DNA of 64,000 nt, from assembly GCA_010356995.1 (NCBI GenBank), contig ML996694.1, positions 919,163 through 983,162 of the forward strand, read 5' to 3'. This DNA is from Trichodelitschia bisporula. Its lineage: Eukaryota > Ascomycota > Dothideomycetes > Phaeotrichales > Phaeotrichaceae. Made by a program: the position numbers and the translations under genes. Shown piece by piece: positions 21,515 to 31,333 of this stretch. Numbering within the stretch: the stretch's first letter is position 1; each line of letters opens with the position of its first letter. The notes under the pieces were generated by a model that saw only the letters and a program-made list of their open reading frames with translations, was not told where the DNA came from and did no database searches.

Positions 21515-22132
21515 TCACACGAACGAGGTAACCTTCCTCACAGGCTTCCGATCCACCTTGCTGACAGCCTTCTTCCCAGACATCATAGTCGGCCGACCCT
21601 TCAACCACATATCCTTGATGTGCTTGGTGTGTTTGTTCATCTTCGGTGGCAGAAGGGGATTCGCCTGGTCGAGAACATGGACAGCGACAGGCCCACGCTT
21701 GACATCCTTCGGTGGGCGACCGGATAGAGCCACAGCCCGGGATTTCGCGACCGGTGCACGAGACACAACCGCGGTGTCACTATCCTCTGCACTCGATTCA
21801 CCATCCTCGGATTGTCCGCCTTCCTCGTCGGCAGATTCCTCGGCTGCCTGCTCCACCTTCCTCCGCTTCGAGTTCTGGGCCTGATCTTTGAGTTGCGCGT
21901 CGCGCTGCGTTCGGCGCCGCTTCTCGGCTGCCTTTTGCTCCTGGATTGCCTTTGCGGCGTCGGCTCGGAGGGCGCGCGATTGGAGCTGTGCGGTGGAGAG
22001 AGATATCGCTTCGGGGGCTTCGTCTGAGTCGGAGGCGGAGTCGTCGGCTTCGGGAGATGGGTTCTGGGGAACGGAGGTTTGGCGCTCATTCCGCGCCGTG
22101 TGAGAAGCGGCTTTTTGGGTCTTTGGTGGCAT
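21515..22132 (-). CDS. Nucleolar U3-snoRNA-associated (Bud21/Utp16)-like protein
   Basis: A single exon encodes 205 residues, starting at the ATG at 22132. It is strongly charged: Ser/Asp/Glu-rich at 25-45, then a Lys/Arg/Gln helix (QEQKAAEKRRRTQRDAQLK, about 64-82) followed by NSKRRK, an acidic stretch EESADEEGG, and a basic C-terminus (KMNKHTKHIKDMWLKGRP, GKKAVSKVDRKP). The motif EAISLSTAQ followed by the basic helix resembles the fungal U3_snoRNA_assoc family (yeast Bud21/Utp16), part of the small-subunit processome that processes 18S rRNA in the nucleolus. The match is by eye and the family is low-complexity, so another small nucleolar protein remains possible. Confidence 0.55.
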   Translation of the reverse strand: MPPKTQKAASHTARNERQTSVPQNPSPEADDSASDSDEAPEAISLSTAQLQSRALRADAAKAIQEQKAAEKRRRTQRDAQLKDQAQNSKRRKVEQAAEESADEEGGQSEDGESSAEDSDTAVVSRAPVAKSRAVALSGRPPKDVKRGPVAVHVLDQANPLLPPKMNKHTKHIKDMWLKGRPTMMSGKKAVSKVDRKPVRKVTSFV

Positions 22133-22334
22133 TTTGGCGGGTTGAAGATGCGGGCGTGGAAAGTTGAGAAATGTTTCGCGGCGCCGGCACTCTCAGAGTT
22201 CGCCGCCCTTTTTGTTCGTGCGCCACATGTGGCGCGCAACGTCAAGTTCAACTCCACCATTTGATATCACGACGTGCACGACACCAAACGCAACAAAATC
22301 GACCACGTCCCTTTCGGCGTCCTCCTCCGTCGAA
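22133..22334. promoter_or_regulatory. Divergent promoter with 16-bp perfect palindrome
   Basis: The 202-bp gap between two divergent genes contains GCGCCACATGTGGCGC at 22220-22235, a perfect palindrome with a CACATGTG E-box-like centre. Its central 12 bp are identical to the site at 20052-20063. A dimeric bHLH-type or similar factor binding here is inference. Confidence 0.5.
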
Positions 22335-23866
22335 ATGTGGTCGCAGTTTACCAAGACGAGCGTCTGCTTGCTCTGCTCGCACATGGTTCAACCGTACATC
22401 CCACGACGCTATGCTGTGATGGCGAGAAGCACCCAAAGGAAGAACCGAAAGAAGAGTGATTATGTACCACTGATGTCAGCTATGCAACAGAAAGTGGGCC
22501 AGCAAGCAAAACGTAATCCTGCAGTGGAAAATGAAGCAAAGCGCTTGTTCGGCGAGATGAGGCTCCTCTGGACACTCGGGCATCTGAAGATGAATCCGAG
22601 GCAGGCGCAAACATTTATGCGGAATATCGAAATGGTCGGCATGCGGCCCACTCCCGCTACTCTAAGGTCAATATGCGAGGGTGTGTTCTGCCCGCTCGGT
22701 GTTGTTTTGGCCCACTGCTGATTCAATTAGCTGTTCGCGTTGAAATAAGCGCCCTTTGCGTCCTTGCTCGCGTTCTTCTAGCCAGCCAGGATCCCAAAAT
22801 TCGCGCTATAGGACGGAGTATTCTCCTCTCGGCTTCAGAGGCGGGAGATCCCGCCGCCACCATCCATGCGGTCAACGTTGCCATCCGGACGGACCAACTC
22901 GGCAGCAAGGAAGTGCAAGGTCCCCTGGCCCGTCTACGCGAACTGGCCGACAGCGGATTTCAACATGCCATGGTTCCCCAAGGGAAGGTGCACGAGTCCT
23001 ACGGCGAGGACTTGAAGGCACTTGCAACATACGAGCGGCTGTGCGAGATATCCAAAGACAACCAAGCGGAAGAGCTGCAGCCATCCGGGCGGCCGTCGTT
23101 AAAAGTGCAACTCAAAGCTATGCTTCACGGCCACTGGGGGTTCCTTCGCGAGACACATGAACATTTCAAGTCCTACACCCAGATGACGGGAGATATGCTC
23201 GACAGCAATGTTGCAATGGCTCTGGTTGCGATTGGCGACTTGCGTCTCAAGAACGGCCCCCTTTTCGACCACAAGGCTGCGTATGCGGCGTTCAAGGAGG
23301 CTGCACTCAAGCACGAAGACCCCCAGGCCCTCGTCTGGGTCCGGGAATTCGACTGTCGGGAACCGTACTCGCCCAAATGGTTCGAGTACACCATGAAGCT
23401 CGCAGTGTCCGGCTATAGCCAGGCAGCGCACGAGCTAGGAGATATGTACTCCCTTCCGCGAAGCAAAGTTCTCGAGCTGGACACTGCCATGCAGGATGAG
23501 ATATTGAACAACCCGGCGTACCGCGGGCTCTCCAGACGGGAAGCGGCAGAGCTGGATTCCAAGGAGGTGGATCCAGCTGACCTCCGGAGATTTCTGTGGG
23601 CTTCCGAATGGTATCTCGTGGCTGTGGCAGGCGAATATGCTCGCAGCTGGATAGCTCTGGCAAATCTGTACTGGAGAATTGGTCTTCGTGGAAAGGCAAT
23701 GGCGATACTCCGGGCGGCGGCATTTGACCTGCAAGTGTCGACATCTGGTGAGACGTTTCCAGAAATGACCGCGGAAGCTCTCGAGTTGTATAATAAGTAC
23801 AAGGCGACACAGGAAGGAAAGGATGCGATTGCTCAGGGGTTATACGCCATGGATGTATTGATATAG
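22335..23866 (+). CDS. SEL1/TPR-like helical repeat protein, probably mitochondrial
   Basis: Two exons, 22335-22680 and 22731-23866, encode 493 residues. The 50-nt intron (GTGTGT donor, CTGAT branch, TTAG acceptor) joins in phase 1 and yields SICEAVRVEISALC. The N-terminal 40 residues are basic and lack acidic residues (WSQFTKTSVCLLCSH, then RRYAVMARSTQRKNRKK), compatible with mitochondrial import. The body is a set of helical pairs of about 35-40 residues with SEL1-like spacing: AAYAAFKEAALKHEDPQAL, LAVSGYSQAAHELGDMY, YLVAVAGEYARSWIALANLYW, then GLRGKAMAILRAAA. Such proteins scaffold complexes; the partner is unknown. It shares a 202-bp divergent promoter with the nucleolar gene, hinting at a link to ribosome or translation biogenesis, which is speculative. 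Confidence 0.75.
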
Positions 23867-24277
23867 CGAAGCGATCTCCCATGCATGAAGAGCATATGTC
23901 GAGATGAACCATTCCACCCATTTCCTCCGCACACATAAGTCGGGGCAGCCTCGCAACTTCTTGCAACCATACTGGATTCGATTTCAAGACTGGAATTGGT
24001 GCCTAGCGAATCGAATTTGAGACATAACTACTTGGAACAGACTGAACTATAAAACCAGAGCCAGACGCCCCGTACCCACCTGAACCACGATCGCAAGGAG
24101 GCAGAATAAAAGATGGCTGGGTATATCCTGTCCTATAATGTACATCGGAATTCGAAGCTTTGATGCGAAAACCCCGTAGCTCCTTAAGAAGACCTGCCGT
24201 ATCCCCTAGAAGGACTCCCATGTTCGGTTCAGCACTCAGAACGGGCCGGTAAAGCCGAAAGGGAAATGCCAAAAGTC
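23867..24277. other. Convergent 3' spacer
   Basis: This 411-bp gap lies between the SEL1-like gene (+) and the Ca2+/H+ exchanger gene (-), which converge. No conserved frame; a minus-strand open stretch at 24003-24272 has no family features. Confidence 0.4.
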
Positions 24278-25950
24278 TTAAGCAGAGGTGAAGAACTGCT
24301 TCAACATCGAACCGATGTCACCCGCAGTGTCAGGGTAGACGTAAAAGGCGAGGGCAATGATTATGTACCTAAAGGGTAATCAGTAACGTTATGGAGACTG
24401 CGAGATTTTGCAACGTACGTTCCGAGGCACATGGCGCCCTCAAGCCAGTTGCTCTTGCCGTCCTGGATGAGGTAGTTGACGACCGTCACACTAAGGAAGA
24501 AGATGACCGTCTCGAAGCCCTGGAAGTGGAGGGTCATGGGCTGACCAATGATCCACCCTAGAATCACAAGGAAAGGGGTCACAAATAGCGCGATCTGGAG
24601 CGAGCTGCCGATCGCCACTCCGATCGCCAGATCCATCTTTTGCTTGTAGGCCACAATGCAAGCCGTCACGTGCTCGGCCGCATTACCAACGATGGGGAGC
24701 AGAATCAAGCCAATGAAGGTTCTGGGAATGTTAGTGAGGCTGAGGGAAGAGGATTGGGAAGGCTTACTTGGAGATGTGAGCCGTCTCGACGATCGCATCG
24801 ATGCTGTCGACGAGAAATTCGGCGCAGACGGCAACCATGAGCGTAACAACCACCAGCACGACACCCGCAGAAATAGGACTGAGGATGTGCGTTTCGCTCG
24901 CCTCGTCTTCAGCCTGGGCTTCGGCATCGAACAGCGAGGAATGCGTCTTGAGCTGGAAGAAGAGGTAAAGCAGGTAGAGGATCAACATGATAATCGCAGT
25001 TCCTCGAGATAAGAGCGCGATGTTGTCATCTTGCACCTTGGTCTCACCGGACGACAGAGCTGCGTAGAGGGTCGCTGGAATGATGAGTGAAACAGTCGCA
25101 ATTGACATCAACGAGGCCATGGCGTTAGCGACAACGGAATTAAAGCGCTGCTCGCCACCGCGCCAGCCTCCTGCTATGAAGCAGCATCCGAGGACCTAAG
25201 CTTATGTTAAAACACGTAGACTAAAAGCTCGCAAACATCTTACCAGCAGGATATTAGACAGAATACTACCCAGCATGCTCGCTTGCACGATGCGGATTTC
25301 ACCATTGAGAAGAGCAACAATGCTCACCTGATCATGGAATTAGTGACCAGAAATATTTTTGGATCATATAAAACGTACAATGAGTTCAACAGCATTTCCG
25401 AAAGTTGCATTCATGAGACCGCCGATTGTCTGGCCAACCTTCGCAGAGAGTTCCTCGGTAGCAAAGCTCAACAGAGCAGCAAGGGGCACGATGGCGAAGA
25501 AATTCAGGACGAATACAAGTGTCGGATTCCAGTGGAGCAGGCCGGCGATAATGCCCAAGGGCACGAAAACGAGCAGGACGTTGACATAATTGCTCGAAAC
25601 GGTGAGCCAGGTGATATGGGCTACGTGCTTCGGCCATTTGGTGTAACGATGCTCGTCGTTTTGGCCCCAAATATCGGGACCATGGGAGGCATTAGAGGCC
25701 AACGGCAGCAGAGAAGTCGATTCTGTGGCTTCCGTTCGGCCATTCTCTCCTCCAGGTTGCGGCATTCCAAAGTTTGACCTGCTGCTATTACTGCGGCCGT
25801 GTCGATGAAAGGTGCTGCGATAGCTCACTGTATCAGATGTACCAGGTTAGACTGCAACACCAACAAAGAGCAGAGTGGGGGTAGATGAGGAGAATGGGTT
25901 TGGGGCTGTGAAGTGAGAGTGGGCGGTGCAAGAGGGGAATACATACCCAT
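24278..25950 (-). CDS. VCX1: Vacuolar Ca2+/H+ exchanger, CAX/VCX1 family
   Basis: Six exons: 25950-25947, 25827-25379, 25327-25244, 25195-24768, 24721-24419 and 24368-24278, together 452 residues. The first exon is only ATGG; a 119-nt intron with CTAAC branch leads to the next, and the other introns are 46-51 nt. All phases close. Both CAX signature repeats are present: [12 protein letters not shown] at the end of exon 2 and [11 protein letters not shown] in exon 5; these GNxxE motifs bind cation in this family. An acidic loop ([15 protein letters not shown]) lies between the two halves, and about ten to eleven hydrophobic helices can be counted. VCX1 exchangers load Ca2+ into the vacuole against H+. 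The N-terminus has a di-leucine-like STSLLPL, found in vacuolar proteins. Confidence 0.92.
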
Positions 25951-27643
25951 GGTGATAACTAAGACTCAGGCAAAGGGTCCTGCAAAGCTAACCAGTATGA
26001 GAGGCTTGAGAAAGCTTGTGCTTCAGGTCACTCGATGTTTGGGTGACCAAGTGACAAGAACCCAAATACTGGGGTTGGCAGGGGGAGGGGAGGGACGTGG
26101 GAGGGTGGGGGGGGAATGATGGCGGAGGGAGGCGGAATGCAGATGGCTTTGGCAGCGATTAGGCGTAGGAAAAGCGCCTGACCGAGTATGAGAAGTGATG
26201 GATGGAGGGAAGGGCGATTTGGCGCAGGAAGATGAACGACCCCAGTGGCTGAAGCTGATGGATGAGTAAGGCCGGGGGCGGGGGATTAGATGGGACCGAA
26301 GGGGTGAGATGCGACGTCGCGCGAAAAAGTGTACACACTTAGGGGCGTAAAGAGGCAAAGGAACAAAGGAAGAAGAAGTCAGGATAAATATCTTGCCGTC
26401 GCTGTCGTCGCGACAATCTTCGTAGGTGGCGCAGTACCCTAAGTTCAATGAGGGACCCTTGAATATCCCTTCGCAACGTTCGTCTTGGAGATGGCGGGCT
26501 GGCGGTGCTAACAACCCAGCTATGTAGCGGTAGTAAGGAAAAAAGGTTGAAACCCCGCAAGCTTCCCACTTCGATCCCACTAAATTTCTTGCTATCGCAC
26601 TTATGACGATGCCAACGACAGCTTAAGCCAGTAACAGGGCGTTCGGGCAACCTGAGATGAGGGGTTTATTGATGATAAAACTGGGCAAAAAGGCTGGGCG
26701 GGAATCGTCCTTCGGAGCTCGCAACTCCACTTTCTTTCTCTCACCGCATCTCCGCCTTTACGGCGCATGTCGGCCTCGTGACCTGCATGTAGCCGTCAAG
26801 TCCCTACAGCTTGTTCACGACGCGGCCAGGCCCCATTACAACGCCTTCTTGGCTAAGAAGGCTTGGGGAAGTACGGATGTAGGTGAATTACGATGTTCAG
26901 CTTGCCCAGGAACCGAAGAACCCAATGGGTCCACGTTTCGAATGCCTAGCGCGACAAGTCTTCAACACTATTGGTAAAGAGTCGCACTAGTATCGTCCGC
27001 GATCGAGGCGCGTAACTTATAGCTTATGATGACGTGAACCCACCACGAAGCTGTCATCAGCGTTCGGGTTCTCAACCAACGGGAGTGAGAGCGCAGCACA
27101 CTCCGCCAAGGGTTGCTGCAAACTGCGCCACATCTTATCGCATGGCTTTCGCATCCTCAATCTTGGCCTTGGGGTTCGGCTGGAAAGGAAGGCTGAAGGC
27201 TGGTGAGGGGCAAGGTTGGGGCGGGGTGCGGCGGTGCTTCCGGCGGTGGTGCTTCCGACGTCAGTCCCACGACTAATCGCTTCCCTACAACAGCAGGTAC
27301 GAGTACGTAGTATAGACGTTGTCATCATTGTGGCACAGTGCTTTGCGAGCCGGCGATACCGCTCTTTACTATTATCCAGACATATACAATAGGCCTACAG
27401 TAGTGTGCCAGCGCAAACCACGCTACCAAAGACCATGACCAGACGAAACGTCTGCTGCGTACGCAAGCCATACTCCCCACGAACGAGTCCGGCAACCTCG
27501 AATTGCTTCGCCACGCCCAGAAACTCCCATGAAATTCAAATCCCAAGTCACCGCCCATCTTTTAATGCCCCAAGTCCTGAGATAGACATAGTTGACTAAC
27601 AATCCCACCAGAATTCCCTAGCCGACGACCGTCAAATGGCTCG
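25951..27643. promoter_or_regulatory. CAX upstream region; no further gene seen
   Basis: A 1.7-kb spacer. 25951-26330, upstream of the CAX gene, is strongly purine-rich on the plus strand (pyrimidine-rich on the coding strand), as in fungal 5' leaders. The rest to 27643 has only unrelated short open stretches such as 26657-26977, none with family features, and the 3' UTR of the next minus-strand gene at the right end. Confidence 0.4.
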
Positions 27644-29413
27644 CTAGCCTTCAATAGCCCGAAGACGGCTGTCGTCGCCATTCGTCGAGCCTGCCATACG
27701 GTTGTTGATGGTAAAGAGCAGTCGAAGCGTCTTTTGCTTCTGCGTCTCGCGAATACCCCTGAGGTGCAAGTACGCATCGTCAAGTCCGGAGATTTGGTCT
27801 TCCACGGAAAGGACGCTGGAGTCGTTGCTGCGAACCAGCGGACTCACCAGCTTCTTGCGGAGAACCTCGAGACTGCTCTTCAGCTGTAGGAGCTTGTTGT
27901 TGTGATCCAATAAGATATGCTTGTTCTGAACCGTTGTCTTCCGTAGGCTCAGGAGCAACATCTTATTCTTTTCAAACTTCCTCAACTCCCCTGCATTCGG
28001 GCCGATGACGCGCGCCCACAGCGAAGACAGAAGCTCGCCCTCCTCCCGCTCTTGCTGATCGGTTTCGCGGATGACGGTCCTTTGCAGGTTCTGAAACTGA
28101 GCATCAATGGCCTCGAAAAGGCCGAAGATGGCCACGGACGACTGCAGCTCGTTCGCGATGCTTTCCTCCAGTACCGTGAGGAATTCGTTGAAAGTGCGGC
28201 GGAGAGTCGCAGCGTTCTTCTGCGTCGGCGTTTCGCCCACAATCTCTCTGAAGACTGTTCCTAGGATAGTGCGCCCATCCGAGGATTCGAATATGCCGAC
28301 ACGTGACAAGAAGCCGTGGATGTTGTCCACTGCCGATGACAGCGAACTTCCCGGTTGTGTCTGAACCGATAAGAGCTGCCGTTTCGCCCATTCCATTACA
28401 ATCAAGATTCTTGTATTCATCAGCAAGCAAAGCTTGAATTATTCGAATCTTACTCACCCATCAATATCTCCATCCACATGTGCGAAGAAACGGCGCAATT
28501 CAAGAGCCAGAGTTCTCAGGTTTTCGCTCAAGTCATCGAGGCCGGCGACGATCTGACTGCCAGCGCTGAGATTGGCGAGACGGACACTTTCGGCAAGGTC
28601 CCAAACCGCCATACTGCTATCTTGCAGCTCACTGATCTGCTGCACACCGTTCTCGGAATAATAGATCAGCGGCTCGAAGGTCTTCGCGAGCTGTGTTGCC
28701 TTCAATATGTCCGGAGTTGGAAGCGGTGCGGGCGGCCGAAAAAGCGACTGCACTATCATCAACGATACGATACCGAAAAAGAGCGAAAGAAGCGTCCGGG
28801 GTCTCGTTATCGAATCGACCTTGTCTTTAAACCAGGCAAAGGCAGCCTCAAGCGGTTCAGTCCGGTGCTGAACTTCGGCGCGCATTGCGAAGCGAACATC
28901 TAGACCCGTTAGAGATGAGATTGATACCTTTCAGTCACAATACGTACAACTGCTTGTATTATCCTGGCCAGCAAACAGGCTCTCCCCTCCTTTTGTTGGT
29001 GGCGGTAGGCTATTGGCGAATGGAGAACAGGTTGGGTCCCTGCGAATAGGCTCGGGACTGCTGGTTTGGGCGGGTGTTTGCTTTGGGGGAGAAGCTGGCA
29101 GAGGGATGTTCGCAGGCAACAAGGTCTGATCTCCCTCCCCGGCGCTCTCATACTGCGGACTGATGCTGTGGGACGTTTCTGGTCGCGGAGGGGAAAACCG
29201 ATGCGGAGGAAGCCAACCACTAGTTTCCTTTCGCCATGCTGGAGGAGACCACGGCGCCGACGAATGATCAGATTCGGGTTCCGACTCTTCTGAACGGAAG
29301 GCCGAGTGTATCGAGGGATTTCCAAAAGAAGGCGACCGATCCGGATAGAAATCCTCCAGCGATGCGGCGACCGAAGGGTGGTCGTCAAAGTCGTCCAAGT
29401 GTCGCGACATCAT
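27644..29413 (-). CDS. Conserved-looking orphan membrane protein with coiled coils
   Basis: Three exons, 29413-28948, 28899-28458 and 28409-27644, encode 557 residues; both introns are 48 nt (GTACGT and GTGAGT donors; CTAAC and CTGAT branch points) and frames join as SSYVRFAMR and DIDGILIVMEW. The N-terminal 160 residues are disordered and rich in Ser, Pro and Glu with an opening SRHLDDFDDHPSVAASLEDF. One hydrophobic helix, TLLSLFFGIVSLMIVQSLF, lies near residue 190. Downstream are long helical stretches with heptad character (RKFEKNKMLLLSL, NNKLLQLKSSLEVLRKKLV, YLHLRGIRETQKQKTLRLL). The topology suggests a single-pass organelle or nuclear-envelope protein with a large coiled-coil domain. I do not recognise the family by name and assign no function. 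Confidence 0.75.
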
Positions 29414-31333
29414 GATATCAGGAATGGGGACTCGTGCTCAAGCTGAAATTGGCTTGGAAGGATGAAAAAGAGGATGCGACGATAGGTAATGGTCGCCAAT
29501 GTGTAGACATATAGTTCTCGTGGCTCGGGATGCGTGAAGCGTGGACAAATTCAAACGGACGTTCGAGAGCGCGGGGGCGCGCTGAGGCGGGGTAGCGACG
29601 CGGAATGGGCGAGCAATGAGCTTTGTTATCGGCTCATGAAGCAGGCGCGACCGACGCTGTTTTGCAAGGCGACGGTCTCAAGGGCGACAAGAACTTAGGT
29701 ATGAGTATGACTAGTTCGCGCGCCGGTGAATGAAGGGCTGCGACGACGTGATGTTCGTCGTTTGTGGTTCAAGAAGGCGGCTTGGAGTTACATAGGGTGT
29801 GGGAGGATACAGCCATCCTCCACCTCCACCTCCCCCCCCACCTCCTCCCTTCGCTCCCGCCAACTGGGACGACCAGGCCTCATTGAGATGAAACACAAAA
29901 TGCAGGAGGCTGGGCCGATAGTTGACTGGCTGTTCTGGCCTGGTCGTCCAGCCAGTCGTGACCAGTCCACTCGATGATCATTCGGCCATTGGTTGGCTGG
30001 GATGCGCTCCCGCCTAATCTTGGAATCGATCAGCCCAGCGGGCCTGCCCGCCATCGACTTCCCCCACCTTTTCTTCTCGTTCCTAGCCTCGTTAGCTGCA
30101 CAGGAACCCTCGACACCGTTTGTTGGCTCCTTGTTTGTACCACGCCTAGCCATACCTCGTAGTCTTCCTCATGTTCCTGGTGATGTTCCTGTCCCGATGC
30201 CGGCCCGGTCCTTGTCCCGCCACCTCGATGGTGATTCGGTAACAGAACTTCCGTTGTGATACCCGTAAAGGATCTCCATGTGGGAAGCTTTTGTCGATCA
30301 TCAGGCCTACATCCAGCCTTACAACGTGGAATCTGTTATCCGGTTATCTGATGCTGTACCCTCCTAAGTGTGGATAGTACGGCGTGCACAGCGAAGTGCC
30401 TAAGAGAGGCACCAGCATGCCATTGTGGCGCAGATATGCATAAAATCTTTGAGCAAGCTCTTATCTTTCATATATATGCGACGAATAATGGCCAGGTAGT
30501 TACAGTACCAAATGTTCCCAAGCAAGGCAGACACGCTCCCCACTGCATACTCGTAAATGAGCGTGACGAGGCTGGACTCTGGTATGCTTTGGCCGAGCAG
30601 AAGTCGTGCAAAGCAAGCAACCCTTACCAGCCCATAGACCGTCAAGAGTCTTCCGGACGGTATCGGGGCATTCAGCTGCATTGAATTCGGTGGCTCAATC
30701 TGGTGCCCGATGCTTGTTCTCAGCCCTGTCTCCCCGCATGTGCATGCGGGGCTGCCCATTCATTTTGTGGCCTTTTGCCCTTGCTACACGTTTCCGTTGA
30801 TACTCTCTGCCTTAAGCATTCAATAGCCTTGCCTTTCCTCGATTCCCTCCAAGGCCGACACGGTCTGCTGGCTTCGGGTTCTCATCATTGCCTTCCAACC
30901 TCAGATGGCTCACCATCCGTGTAGCACGATACCGCCTTACAGCAAAGGACGATCAGAAGGTAAATCACATAGTAGCATGGTAGACAAGCGGCATAGCAAT
31001 TAAGTAAACCGACTTTCTATTTACAGAGAGCACCTATCTCGAGGGCAGATCCCTAGCTTGCGAGTGATGGGGAGATGTAAAAACAGGAACGACAGCATGT
31101 CCAGTAACGGACTGCTAGCCTTCCCTTCCATGGAGGCCTGCCCGAAAGGACACATGGCCATTTGTTCAGCAACCGACTGTGCAAAGTGCATCAATCTTTC
31201 CCTGCTTCCTTCGAGCCAACGCCACATCATCCTCGTCCAACAGGCTCGTGGCAACGACTGCCCTTCATGCTAATCAAGCCAAGCTCCGCTCTCCATTCAA
31301 CTCCCGCTAGAAATACACACAGTGAAATCCACA
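29414..31333. other. Intergenic, no supported gene
   Basis: A 1.9-kb spacer: the upstream region of the orphan membrane gene on the left, the YME1 3' flank on the right. It contains a CCTCCACCTCC-type low-complexity tract at 29815-29850 and otherwise unremarkable short open stretches. No RNA gene was recognised. Confidence 0.4.

Noticed and set aside
26023-26580. 185-codon minus-strand open frame upstream of the exchanger gene
   Set aside because: It lies in pyrimidine-rich leader or promoter DNA, is low-complexity and has no family resemblance.
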